This document shows positions 23,634 through 37,200 of a DNA stretch of 64,000 bases, piece by piece (within the stretch, counting starts at the first letter, position 1; each line of letters begins with the position of its first letter). The notes below the pieces were generated by a model. That model was given only the letters and a program-made list of their open reading frames with translations. It had not been told where the DNA came from and searched no databases. Both the position numbers and the translations under genes were made by a program. The stretch is from Adiantum capillus-veneris (lineage: Eukaryota; Streptophyta; Polypodiopsida; Polypodiales; Pteridaceae). Where the stretch lies: positions 108,309,977-108,373,976 of the forward strand of contig CM043949.1 in the NCBI GenBank assembly GCA_014529385.2, given 5' to 3'.

Positions 23634-24479
23634 TTAACCACAAGTCCAACATTCTCTACTATCTGGAGTATGTTGCTGCCTGCTTGATCCTGCACCACGA
23701 CCTCTTTGACTCCCCCTGCCTTGAGACTGGTTTCCCCTGCCACCTGTATTGTTTTGATTTGATTGACCTTCCAGAAATTGGCCCCTGCAACCCCTTGGGC
23801 CTCGACCACGACCTCTACCTCTACCTCTGTTGGAGTTAGAATAGAAGGCCTGTTCAGAATTATTTCTGCCATGAGAAGAAGATGTGTCAAGGTTCTTCTC
23901 CTCAAGAATAAGCATAGAAATCAAATCTTGGAACACGGGGATGTTGTCTCTTGTATTCATGGAAGACCTAAAATGTACATACTCATCTCCTAGACCATCC
24001 AAGCATGCACGGACAATGTCATCGTCTTCCACTGAGACTTTAATAGATCCAAGAGCCTCAATGATACTCTTGATCTTCAAAGCATAATCATTGATGGAGA
24101 GGTTGTTCCTCTTAACCTGATTTAGCTCCGACTTTAGTTGAAGCTTCCTGGCCTTGGTGTTCACCTCGAACACTCTGCCTAAGTTTTTCCATGCAATGGC
24201 GGGGGTTTCAGCATCCTGTAGATAGCCCATCATGCCATCTGTGATGCTCATAGAAAGCCAATACATCACTTTGCTCTGGCCTTGTTGCCAGTCCCTCAAG
24301 GCTTTTCTTTGTTCTGCTGTAGCATTTGCCTCGGGAATCTCTGGTTCCTTTTCATTGTCTCCTTCTACATAGTCCCAATAACCTTTTCCTTTTAGGAAAT
24401 TTGTTATTCTGAACTTCCATGCAGGGTAGTTATTTTTCTCAAGCTTCTCAGTAACAATCTGACTGAAACCGTCAGACAT
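23634..24479 (-). pseudogene. Copia gag
   Basis: A 281-codon frame starting MSDGFSQIVTEKLEKNNYP, typical of Copia gag. It contains the N-terminal YPAWKFRITNFL-type segment, a capsid part (residues about 90-190) and an Arg/Gly/Gln-rich stretch (about 220-270). The zinc knuckle is split: CWTCG is followed by a TAA stop (23634-23636) and the rest, RGHMSRDC, lies downstream in the same frame. Gag would therefore end without a working knuckle. Confidence 0.92.
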
Positions 24480-24571
24480 CTTGAAGCACTAAGACAAAAT
24501 AGCTGCAATCTGCAAAAACCTGCAAATCTGCTGAACCTGCTATCGTGGTTCCTGTAATGCTTTCTACACTC

Positions 24572-24746
24572 AACGAGTGTCCACAATCAAGCGTACATAC
24601 AACACTGTACTTGTACAGTAAATCTCTGTATACTGCACTTTGGAGACCTGTTCAGAAACTTGTGCGAAAAACGAGTGTCCACAATCAAGCGTACATACAA
24701 CCACTGTACTTGTACAGTAAATCTCTGTATACTGCACTTTGGGATT
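24572..24746. repeat. Direct repeat in the Copia leader (period 98 bp)
   Basis: A segment of about 77 bp beginning aacgagtgtccacaatcaag at 24572 recurs at 24670, between the gag start and the primer site. This is the untranslated leader on the minus strand. Confidence 0.85.
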
Positions 24747-24784
24747 GTGATGCTCTTGCTCTCTTAGCCTCTCTTGCTTGCACC

Positions 24785-24797
24785 AGGCTCTGATACC
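24785..24797 (-). other. Copia primer-binding site, tRNA-Met type
   Basis: On the minus strand tggtatcagagcc follows the LTR, an exact match to the complement of the initiator tRNA-Met 3' end. Confidence 0.88.
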
Positions 24798-24798
24798 A

Positions 24799-25120
24799 TG
24801 TAAAGAATGAGGATGCAAGAGAGCTACACAAGACAAGCACAAAGCACACAAAGATGGAAAGCTTCTTCTTCTTCTTCACAGAAAAGAGAGTACAAAATGA
24901 CTAAGTGCTAAAGCTGAAAAGTAGCACATATGTACATGCGGTCACTAAGTGTGAACTCGCTAGAAGCGTACTAGGCTGGCACTATAAGTGTAGTCCAGCT
25001 GTAGAATCACTGGCAGAGATCCTCCGTGTCGGTCACCTAACGCGCCAGTGAGTAAATGCCGTAAGCGGCCAAGACCCGTAGTGGATGCCAGCTCAAGGTG
25101 TAGAGCTCGACATCTCAACA
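24799..25120 (-). repeat. Copia 5' LTR (322 bp)
   Basis: In plus-strand reading it starts TGTAAAGAATG and ends ATCTCAACA. It is flanked outside by the target duplication TGTGT (25121-25125). Confidence 0.93.
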
Positions 25121-25125
25121 TGTGT

Positions 25126-26475
25126 GCCAAAGGACTTAGACACTAGGCGCCAAATATTATTTGAGTGTCCCGATAGTCCAAGTGCTGGTCATCCAAGTAT
25201 TCGTAAGATGTATGTCTTAGTTTGACGGTAATTTTATTGGCCATGCATACATCATGATGTTCAAGAGTACGTACTAAACTGCCAACAATGCCAAGTTAAT
25301 AAGGTAGAGAGCCTCAAGGTAGGTGGCCTTTTACATCCTTTAGAGATTCCACAAGGTAAGTGGGAGAGTATCTCTATGGATTTTATAGTAGGACTACCTA
25401 ATACAAATCAGGACCATGATGCCAGATGGGTAATTGTAAGCCAATCTAACAAAGATGTGTCGACTCATTCCCACTAAGACTACGGTTAAGCCACCAAAAT
25501 TATCACGGCTATTTATAGAGCATATATATAGACTCATTCCCACTAAGACTACGGTTAAGCCACCAAAATTATCACGGCTATTTATAGAGCATATATATAG
25601 ACTCTATGGTCTTCCAGCTAGTATCATTAGTGACAAAGATCGAAAGTTCGATAATCACTTCTAGAGAGCTGTGTTCCAAAAGTTGGAAACTACACTTAAT
25701 CTTAGTACGGCTGATCATCCACAAGCAGATGGTGAAACCGAAAGGGTTAATCAAGTGCTAGAGGATATGCTACGAGCGTATGTTAGCAAGAAGCAAATCA
25801 ATTGGGAAGACTACTTGCCTATATTGGAATTTTCTTATAATAGTTCAAAGCATGTGACTACAGGGTTTAGTCTATTTATGATTTTATATGGTTTTCAACC
25901 TAGATCACCCTTACGGTGGGATTAGCTACAGAGAAGATATAAAAAGTGAAGGATTTTCTCCAAGACCATTTTGATATGCTTAGAGTTTCTCGACAAAATG
26001 TTAAGCAACCTCCAGATTGATATAAGAAGTACGCAGATGAGCATCGCCATCTTGCTACTTTCCAAGAAGGAGACAAGGTTTTCCTCAAACTTCCGAAGCA
26101 TTTAGAAAATCTGAAGACGAGAAAAGTTGCTAAACTTTCACCATGTTATTGTGGACTGTTTATCGTTCTCAAACATATAGGTCAAGTGGCACATAAGTTA
26201 GCTCTTCCCAAGCACTCATGAGTTCATCCTGTTTTTCATGTTAGCCATTTACAAAAACAGCTAGGTCAGAATGATAATGTCATTGATACATGTGTGTTAG
26301 TTGACATTATAGAACCGCCAAGCATCCCTCATGAACTCGAAAAGATTTTGGATTCTCATGAGCTTTGCACTAGACATCATGTCAAATGACAACATGTTGG
26401 TAAAATGGCTAGATAGACCTAAAGAAGGTTCTACATGGGAGAATGTCTCCGCACTTAAGAAAAAAATTCTATGTT
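25126..26475 (+). pseudogene. Gypsy fragment D, right part: integrase and chromodomain
   Basis: This resumes the frame cut at 19559. The integrase zinc finger is visible (HDSPSAGHPSIRK, YVLNCQQCQ), then the core (SISMDFIVGLP; SIISDKDRKF; TADHPQADGETERVNQ with the catalytic Glu) and the C-terminal part (HRHLATFQEGDKVFLKLP; HPVFHVSHLQKQL). A chromodomain follows near 26385-26470 (KWLDRPKEGSTWENVSALKKK). This domain order is that of chromoviruses. Stops (for example 25662, 25923, 26218) and frame changes show that it is dead. A 69-bp in-frame duplication lies inside the core. Confidence 0.85.
25462..25600 (+). repeat. 69-bp tandem duplication inside the integrase core
   Basis: The unit beginning gactcattcccactaagact at 25462 is repeated at 25531, with no visible difference. 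It equals 23 codons, so both copies stay in one frame (RLIPTKTT...LFIEHIY twice). Confidence 0.92.
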
Positions 26476-27532
26476 TGTTTTTGAAGAGTTTTACAACACC
26501 CAAACCACCAATCTTGGTACTTTGCAATCTGCACAATACCAAGTCCCTAGACTGGTACCTAGAGTTCCAAACCTGACACTTTACAATGTTGTGGGTAGTA
26601 TTTTCACATTACCGGGTCATTAATACTTTGGTACTTCTTCATCCAATGACCTTACAAAACTTAAGGCTAATCAGTACCCAAAGCACTCATTTTGGTACTT
26701 TACAATGGCTTGGGTACTATTTGCATAGTACCAAGTCTCTAAGGTTGATACTATGTTGAATTCTCTACTACTGAATTCTCAGTTTCAAATTTGGTACTTT
26801 ACTATTAACTTTTGGGTCTGGTTATTGTAACTTTCAAAGCTTGCATCTCTGTGTCATCTTCAAGGATTCTAACCTACATTGTTTTTGTATCTCAGATGGA
26901 ATTGTACAAGTGATTCAAATGAACGCACCCCACAATTGAGCTTCTCTTAGGTCTTTTGAGGCCTTGAAGCCATTCTTTGTTTGAAAGCTAAAAGAACGGT
27001 ATACTTGTTGATATGTGTATCATGTGCAGATGCTATTCCTCAAGGAGTCTTTCAATCACATGCGGAAAAATAACTTTGGGCATCATGGAAAAGCTCATAC
27101 ATGCAAATGTTTAGTGTGTTGTAGCAATAATGATGCAACTCGGTGCTTTGCAAACCAGGTAATATGGTAGAACACAAGTAGTTTGCGGGAATCCATTTTT
27201 TGTCCAAAGCCGACTAAAAACAACAAGTTCCATGCAAAGAAATGCTTGCTCGGGGAATTTTCTCAATGTGGTGTAACCACATTGCCTTTTTGTCCAGATG
27301 AGATTTCCAACGATAGTAGCAAGGAGGTGTTTGTCAAGTGTTCATGGACGTCGGCAGTGGCCATGTGGCTAAAGATGGAAGCGAAAAGAAAAGAAAGGAC
27401 TTGGTTCTACAAAGAATTTTAGGAGCTTCTCTCCATGGCCTTTTTGCAAAGCATCTGTCAAGCACAACTTCATCTTTCAGTGGGCAGGCACAACAGTTTT
27501 AAGAAAGCATGCTAAGATTTCCTAACGATGTT
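26476..27532. other. No recognised gene
   Basis: 26510-26760 repeats the phrase 'ttggtactttacaat' with variations and may be diverged LTR sequence of fragment D. A plus-strand frame at 27183-27422 is Cys-containing but matches nothing I know. I see no supported feature. Confidence 0.4.
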
Positions 27533-27637
27533 AGGGACCCTCAACATGAGGGGCCACAAGGGCACGCAAATTGGCCATCCAAAATTTTTGGATGGCCAAT
27601 TTGCGTGCCCTTGTGGCCCCTCATGTTGAGGGTCCCT
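27533..27637. repeat. Perfect 105-bp palindrome (52-bp arms, 1-nt centre)
   Basis: Bases 27533-27584 are the exact reverse complement of 27586-27637, centred on t27585. I checked all 52 pairs. A transcript would fold into an uninterrupted hairpin. No target duplication or terminal motif of a known transposon is seen beside it. Confidence 0.95.
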
Positions 27638-28189
27638 GGGGCCCTAAAATGACAAGTACAAGATTTTTTTTGATGCATGGCCATAATTCAAGTGGGTAAT
27701 ATGGATTATACCTGACGGGGAAAAACATGCTACTTGTGACATTTAAGTATTATTTGCAGCTTGAAATTTGCTAGCCACTCCCTTGAGAAACTTGCGCTTC
27801 TCTTTGGCTATTGTTGAGTCTAAATTTCAATTTGTCGTAGATAGAAAGCATGGTAATTATGCTTGATCATATCTTACACATATTGTACACCAAATAACAT
27901 TTGAGTATGAAAGTGTGGTAAATTTACCATATGAGTATGAAAAAAACTATGCACGGGCTAATATTGCTAACATCCCTATCCATTGTTGCATGCCCTCTAT
28001 GGGGTTTTTTATTGAGTTAGAGATGTGGACCATGTTCCAGATGTGTCCCTCTAGTATTTATGGTGTTTTTTTCCAGGCCAACATTTAGTATGAGGAGTTT
28101 CTTGAGGAAATTTTGGCTCAAGGAATCAAAATGTGGGGTTTCAATGTAGATTTTAGAATGTTAATTCCATCTTTGTTTCCAATATTCAG
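27638..28189. other. No recognised feature upstream of GH28 remnant
   Basis: AT-rich non-coding sequence. The missing first exon(s) of the neighbouring GH28 gene were looked for here and not found. The last ~50 bp (tttgtttccaatattcag) look like the end of an intron. Confidence 0.4.
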
Positions 28190-28757
28190 AATCCAACTCT
28201 GTGGCCTGTCATTGACCCACTCCCCTCTTATGGGCAAGGGTGAGAGCTTCCAGGTGGAAGGCACATGAGCCTCATCTATGGGCAGAACCTAATGGATGTT
28301 ATCATCATAAGTGGTTCTCCTTTACTTTCTGGGTGATGGTTCTCACGGTAGGGATTTGGTATGGATGCAAAGTACTAAAAGGCCAGGTCATTTGTAGGTG
28401 ACAATGGAACCATTGATGGGCAGGGGCCAGTGTGGTGGGACATGTTCCACAATAAGAGTTTAGACTATACGCGTGGTCCGTTGCTTGAACTAGTCGACTC
28501 GGAAGGCATTATTATCTCCAACTTGACATTCAAAGATTCACCGTTCTGGAACATTTACGGGCTATATATTGCAAGTAAGTCTCTCAATTCTTTTCTTATA
28601 TCCACCTTTGTGACCACCTCTATGGTACTCTTGCTTTGCAACCATCGAAAAACATTGTTGACAAGGTCTGCTTGTTGCATTCCACAAGAATGTTTGATTC
28701 AGAATGTCACCATTTTAGCGCCTTGCAAATCACCCAACATGGACGAAATTGATCCAG
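28190..28757 (+). pseudogene. Glycoside hydrolase family 28 (polygalacturonase-like) gene fragment
   Basis: Three exon pieces give the conserved N-terminal half of plant GH28 proteins. 28190-28313 encodes NPTLWPVIDPLPSYG...RHMSLIYGQNLMDVIIIS. An 84-bp GT-AG intron (28314-28397) interrupts the Gly codon before DNGTIDGQG. 28398-28574 carries WWDMFHN, RGPLLELVDSEG, ISNLTFKDSPFWN. A second GT-AG intron (28575-28688) leads to CLIQNVTILAPCKSPNMDEIDP, ending at a gtatgt donor (28758). An in-frame TGA (28241-28243) sits in the first piece. The first exon and the catalytic half (GDD and GHG motifs) are not found in the window, so it is a truncated pseudogene. The family cleaves pectin-type polysaccharides in the cell wall. 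Confidence 0.8.
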
Positions 28758-31268
<2,511 letters not shown>

Positions 31269-32470
31269 TGTCCAAAAATCTAATATGTAGCTTTAACCAA
31301 ATGATTTTCTCATATTAAACTTCTCATTTGATATGGGAATGTAAAAGGGGAACAAGATCTAGAACATAGAAATTTGTTGTTAGACCTAGCTCAGCACGAG
31401 GCCAAATGAGAGATGGTTACATTTTGACAAGGGCTCAAAAGGAGATGGTATATTGAAGAACATTGTGTTAATAATGGAGCCTAAAATACCTTAGGGTTAG
31501 CTTCATTAAAGACCCCAAAGGTTAGTGTTGAGGTTCCTTAGACCTTAGGGTAAGTTAGGCATGTGCTTGAGGTGCTTGAGTTGACTAAGGTTCTTGAGGT
31601 GCTTGTTGTGCTTGATGACCAAGGTGCTTGAGGTGCTTGTCATGATTGAAGGCCAAGGTGCTTGTGGTGTGCAAATCAACCATAATCCCTACAAAGGAGG
31701 GGGCGAGGCCTAAAGGTAGGGACATGAGAGAGAAAACACACACACACACACATACACACTCAAGGCAAGCCCTTTCCACAAGAGGCAATAAGGACAATTG
31801 TCAAGCACCTACCCTTGTTGCCCTCATATTGTGCCTAAATCCTATTGGATTGCCTTTAAAGGGGTCCAATGATATTTTGTTTAATTAACTAATTATCCAA
31901 GCATTACTCAAGCCCTCTCTCTCAAAGTGTAAAAGGAGGAAACTTGTCCAAATATTACCTCAATTGCTAGTTATGACTTAATCTTATGATTAGTTAGGCT
32001 TGGCATGAGCCAATGAAAGGCAAGGTAGTGCAAAAGGAAAGAGGGGTTGACCTAGGCAAGAGGAGGGTCCCTTTTTGCTCATTCTTGTGCACACACACAC
32101 TCTCCCATTGTGTTGAGCAAGATCTTCATCTCCTTCTTCAAGCTTGAGAAGTTGAGAGCCTACACCAACACCTCTTGGCTATGGAATGAAAATCCAACCA
32201 AGAGCTATGCTTCAAAGCAATGCTTTCCATCTTCTTCATCTCCATTACTATGCTATGCTCTAAGCGTAATGATAAGTGAGAAGACTACTTCTTTCTCGTA
32301 TGCTACTTCTTCTTCCTCTTCCCCTCCCTCACTCCCTGCTAGCTCTTTCCACCTTTAAAGGTGTTTGAGGTCTTGGGATTGAGGCTGGGGACAAGTTAAT
32401 TTTTTTGCAACGTAGTTGCGGGCATAATCTCGGTGCATGAAGCTTACCATCTTCATTGTGTCCATAATTA
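31269..32470 (+). repeat. Diverged solo-LTR-like copy of the tgtcataaaatctaat family
   Basis: The start (tgtccaaaaatctaatatg) corresponds to the LTR starts at 7939, 10259 and 59071. The ttgaggtgcttg repeats and the ccaatgat block follow in the same order. Its second half (gcttgagaagttgag, caaccaagag, cacctttaaaggtgtttgagg, gcatgaagctt) matches 59960-60300, so it belongs with the longer LTR version. No internal region is attached. The right end is uncertain by tens of bases. Confidence 0.75.
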
Positions 32471-32550
32471 ACTTTGTGGAGGATTATTCATTCTAAGTAC
32501 AGAATGAGATACAATCAATGCATTGGTGATCAACACAAGTAACAATCCTT

Positions 32551-32950
32551 GTGCGTATTACATATGTTAGATATTTGGGAAGTGCCGTACAGAAGACACT
32601 GCATTTCTACATATCTGATTATAAGCAACATGATACTTTGTTTGTGCATCATTGCTTTATGCTTCGTGACAGGTGTTTGAAAGATCAAGGTCATCATTTG
32701 CGATATGATTGGTGTGGTCAGATGGTGCAGCATCACAATTCAAGGCACGGTGACCTTTTTACTTTGTTGTCAGGTACCATCAATTGACAGGCTTGCGCAT
32801 GATGTGGAACTTCTCCACATTGGGGCATGAAAAAGGGGAGCATGATGGAGCTGGTGCTATCATCAAGAGAACACTAGCACATGAGGAGCTGAAACCAGAC
32901 ATGGTGCCAATGAAGGGTGTGGCTGATGTTGTTAATTTTCTAAAGGGTTA
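32551..32950 (+). pseudogene. DDE-transposase-like fragment
   Basis: From 32715 one frame reads WSDGAASQFKAR, a TGA stop (32751-32753), then PFYFVVRYHQLTGLRMMWNF and GHEKGEHDGAGAIIKRTLA. The pattern SDG...QFK followed by GH(G)KGxxDGxGxxxKR is known from transposase-derived proteins scattered in plants and animals; the Asp of SDG would be catalytic. Upstream (32551-32700) the other frame gives YISDYKQHDTLFVHHCF, apparently the preceding part of the same protein. I infer a frameshift near 32700 plus one stop. The right end meets the tandem-duplicated element at about 32945. Confidence 0.6.
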
Positions 32951-34250
32951 AGCTATTATAAAAGGAATTTCTCATGAAATCATCGCCTGACTGATTACTT
33001 TTTCTTTGACCCCCCAAAGTCTTTTCACAGTGATTCAATTATGATGTGTGTGCTTATTTTGTATGCCTTGGGTTTTTTGCTTTTCAAGGAAAAGCGCCCA
33101 CACTGGGAACCTCTAGGGCTCTAGTACCATAGGCAATACATGTGAGTGAAGTACCAAATCAAGCTGAGATTTCTCTTCCAGCTTAAAATTTTACATTGTG
33201 GCACTTTGATTTTTTGCTTATTCATTTTCAGCATTTAAATTTTGTAACTTTGGGGGGTCATATAACACTGTTACCCTCCCCAGGCTCATCACATTAGTAA
33301 ACTCACTTTATAATACTTAAGCTAAAGGTCAATAGGGTTAAGCCCACTAGGAAGCCCTAGTACATTTCATACAATGCTGCCTAAATCGGATTAAGAACCT
33401 AAGTAACCATTGCTTATTAGGAAGGCATTCCCCATGGTATTAAGAGAAGATTTCTAATATCTAGCTTGGTCAAACTAGCTTAGTCGGACTGCTTGATTTT
33501 TACCCCTAAACAAGTGATTATGACAAAACATTACATTGAATTAAATGTTTGATACTAAGCCAATGCGATGAATATTATGCTACCAATCACAATCAAAGCA
33601 GACAAACATGGATGCAAAAAAGATAAGGGCAATGCTAATGGACAAGAAACACCTGTTTGTGTCGATGGTCGCGCTTGATTTGAAGTGTGAACGAGAGAAA
33701 GGTTCCATGAAGGTCCAAACCCTATCAATAGCAACACGCTCCTGTACACACTATGAAACACAAACAATACCTCTAGGAAGAACATCAGTGGGAAAAGAGA
33801 ACTTTGCTAATCTCTCGACTCTAAAACAGAAACACTCCTATCGTACTAATCTTACCTACCCTCCATCACTCAAGTGATGAGGATCAAAGGTGTTTCATGG
33901 CATAGGTTTCTGTTTCACTGTACCAGATGTGACATGTGTAGGTCTGAGTCAATGTTTTGACTTTTAATGTGCATACTCGTTTGCTAATTGCTCTTGCTCT
34001 TTTTTTTTCTTTTTTTTTTGTGAGTATAAAGCTTTATATGTACATTCCCTAAGATTGGTGATTGAGAGGTCAGGGAAAAAGGTTGAGAGGGAAACAAATG
34101 AATGATGACTGTCCACAAACACTCCCCCCTTCCTTGGGTAGATCATATCGTTTGAAATGAGCTTGTCACCCTTTGAAACCAATTCTTCCAGTTGGTAATA
34201 GGTGAGGATTTTTTCCAGTAGTTTTCTATTACCCTAGGTGCCTCGTCAAG
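32945..34250 (-). repeat. 3' tail of the gag-protease element (unit 1)
   Basis: About 1.3 kb nearly identical to 41377-42680. On the minus strand it begins after the gag frame and passes a purine tract (ccaaggaaggggggag, about 34124-34139) followed by TGTTTGTGGAC, which looks like the start of a 3' LTR. That putative LTR does not match the LTR at 40361-40936, so I leave its identity open. Short frames inside it have no domain. Confidence 0.6.
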
Positions 34251-37200
34251 CTACAAGGGTGGTAAGGTACTCTCCCAGGATCGAACTTGAAGTGGTTCAT
34301 CAGGTGATTCTTGAACATTGGGAGGTGTGGATTCTTTTGTAGCTTCATGGAGGTCCACTACTATAGATGGAGGCGGTGTAGAAGCTTTTACCTCTATGGA
34401 TGTATTACATGAGGAGCTAGAATTTTCATGGGACTCCCCCCTTCCTGAGCTAGGTGGAACAAATCGTTCTTTCTTTGGTACCCAAACTAGCTCTGGACTA
34501 GGTGTGTAGCATTCTGTGATTTTTTTCTTTCCACGATCATTGATTCGTTTTGGAGCTACGGGATTGGGCTCACTTGGGTCAGGTGATAGGTAAGAGCACA
34601 ATCTACGTTTTGGCACCCAGATTTGATCATTTCCTTGATAGTAGCCTTGGGCTTCCAATAGTCGTTTAGGGATCCAACGCAACATTTTCTTACTTTTCTT
34701 GGAGCGAGTGGTACATTTCTTACAAGGCTTCTGTCTTTTAGCACTAGCTATGGTCACTAAAGAAGCTTTAGGGACCCACTTGTATGTTTTCTTCGTGACA
34801 TTAGGATGAGTCTTGTCGGAAGCGATATGCATTGCTTGTAGCATATTTAAGGGTATAGGCATTTCATCCCCCTCAGGTGTTACCCAGGTCGTCCCCCTAT
34901 TTCCCCAAGTGTCTATGGTTGATGCTAGGTGGACCCAATCCACATTGTCCGACTCAGTCATCCCAGGTAGGATATCCATATAAGGAGAATCTTGGCCAAT
35001 GTCTGTATCCTTCTTACAAGTGTAACAATATTGTAGTGGGGCCGAGTGAACTGTGGTGTCAGAGCGATGATCAATGATGGTTTTACTCCCTAAGGGGTGT
35101 ACCTTACCAGTCACCAAATCCACTCTAAGGACAGAGTCTTGGAATTGCAAATAGACATGATTTTTAGACCAATCATGAACCATTTGTGCTTCCCTCTTGA
35201 ATGGTCGTCCTAAAATCATTTCATATGACATAAGGTGTTTAGAGAAATCCATTACAATGAACGTATGTCGTACTTTGTGTCCTAGAACTTTGATCTTAAG
35301 ATCCTTGAGCATCCCCATAGGTTTGGCTATGGTACCATTTGCCATCTTTACCACAATGTTAGTAACACTGACGCGGGGTTTTCCCATGGATTCCCAACAA
35401 TCTTTTGTAACGATGCTAACTCCCGCACCACCATCAAGAATTCCCTTTATAGTTAATCCCTTGGTAGCGATGGGTAGGGTCGCATTAGACTCGTCGCCTT
35501 CAAAGTACTGCCCTAATTCGTTAAAGGGTACCTCGATCACAGACTCGTGTCCATCTAAGTCAAGTGATTGCACATGATTTTCCTCATCAATCATAATCGA
35601 GTCAGGCCTATTTGGTTGCGCAAACTGCGGTAATCCCGTCCGTAGCTCTCCGTTAAGGAATGCTCGAAGTGCAAGGAATAACTCAGGATCTCCATACAGC
35701 TTTGCTATGATCGTGGTTCGGACCTCAGAAGACATGAAGTCCACTAGTTTGGCAACATTCATTGGCGTTTTGCAGGGTGTAGGTCCTTGACTAGGAACTG
35801 GTGAGGATGGAATCTCATATTCCTCAATGGGATCAGGTATTCCTTCGTTAAACATCCTTTCCAACAAGAAAGGTGTATGCTCACTTTCTGATGTCCCGTC
35901 CTCACTCCCTTCTTGGATGATACTAGATATGGCTAACGGTCTATGGTTCATGTGGGGTGGATGAACTTGCGTGGGAAACACTGTGTCATGAATTTTGACA
36001 TGCATGGGTTCTGGTTCTAGTTTCCTTTGAGTCTCCTCCACTAAACCTCTTAGATGTTTCACCTGCTCAATCTCGTCTATTGGGTTTGGGTACGTCCCAA
36101 TCTTCTTTTTACGATTCTTCCCTTTTTGCCCCTGCGGTTTATCTTGGGGGTCTTGGATTGGATTTGGAAACACTTGTGGTGTTTTCAGAGGCTCTTTATG
36201 GTTTTCTCTTATTCGGTTTTCATTTGGTTCCATGTTACGGTTTTCCTTGTCGGTCTTTCCCTTTGTGGTATTGGTTCTATTCTCCATTGTCTCGACTGAA
36301 TCTGAATCATCCTCGAGGTCATTCATATACACGGGGTCATCTCCTGTTCCTATGTTTGTTTTGGAACTTGGCTTTGAATTTTCCGTATTCTGCGACTTCT
36401 TCCTTCGTGTCTTCTTTTTCTTTGCTTGGATAACTGACGCGGTATCTCTCTCTTCGAGGATATGGCCTAGCCCTTGAAGCATGGACCGTGTAATCGCATA
36501 AGCAGGTGCGACGGGTGGTATTGGCGATGTCACACTAGCAATTTCGACCAAATTTAGGGGTGTGATTTTAGGCGCATTTGGGTTATAGGGGCATTGGGCA
36601 ATCAAGTGATCTATGCCACAACGATTACATGTGAGTATTGGCATTGCAGACGTGCTCCCTTGATTCATTTGCATCTGTGCAGCATTCTTTTGCAGCCTAA
36701 TAGGGCACTCCGCTACTCGATGTGGTCCACCACACTCGTAGCATTGAAGAGGTGGCCTCCAAGCCTGGGTGTTGATATTTTGACCTCTGGATGCGAGAGC
36801 AGCAGCTTGATAAACCGGCTTGACTTGCCCCCAACAATCTTCCATGTAGTATATAGGACACTCTTCCAATGTATCAAGACCGTAGGCAATACTAGTGTCT
36901 ATTTCCTCCTCACAGCCATCTGCATAAGCATTTGATGGCTCGCAACCCACTTGGTTCATAGGGGCGACTCTTGGATGCGGGGGCTGCGGTCCTAGCACAG
37001 GAGGTGGTAGCGCTGTAGCTTGTACAACATTTTGAGATCTAGGGACCATGTGTTGCGGTAGTTGCTCAAGAGGTGGAGCAGGCATCAATACAGGAGCTCG
37101 AGGTGCATCCGTCCAGGCTACAGGTGGTCTATTTGCCATCATACGTTTGATCATTAAACAATCCTTAGCTTGGTGACCATACATACCACATGCGTTGCAA

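Larger units (their letters stand above)
19560..25120 (-). mobile_element. Ty1/Copia retrotransposon inserted in Gypsy fragment D
   Basis: All hallmarks are present: LTRs beginning TG and ending CA, and perfect target duplication TGTGT (19555-19559 and 25121-25125). There is a tRNA-Met primer site next to the right (5') LTR and a polypurine tract next to the left (3') LTR. One long frame runs in the order gag, protease, integrase, reverse transcriptase, RNase H, which defines Copia. The right LTR is 322 bp; the left one has an extra tandem piece. The coding frame shows no frameshift, only three in-frame stops, so the element is recent but inactive as it stands. Confidence 0.95.

Noticed and set aside
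27183-27422. Cys-containing frame near the palindrome
   Set aside because: No recognisable domain, no splice support, and no counterpart nearby.
27533-27637. Rho-independent terminator
   Set aside because: The hairpin is far too long, the context is a plant nuclear genome, and no bacterial gene is nearby.
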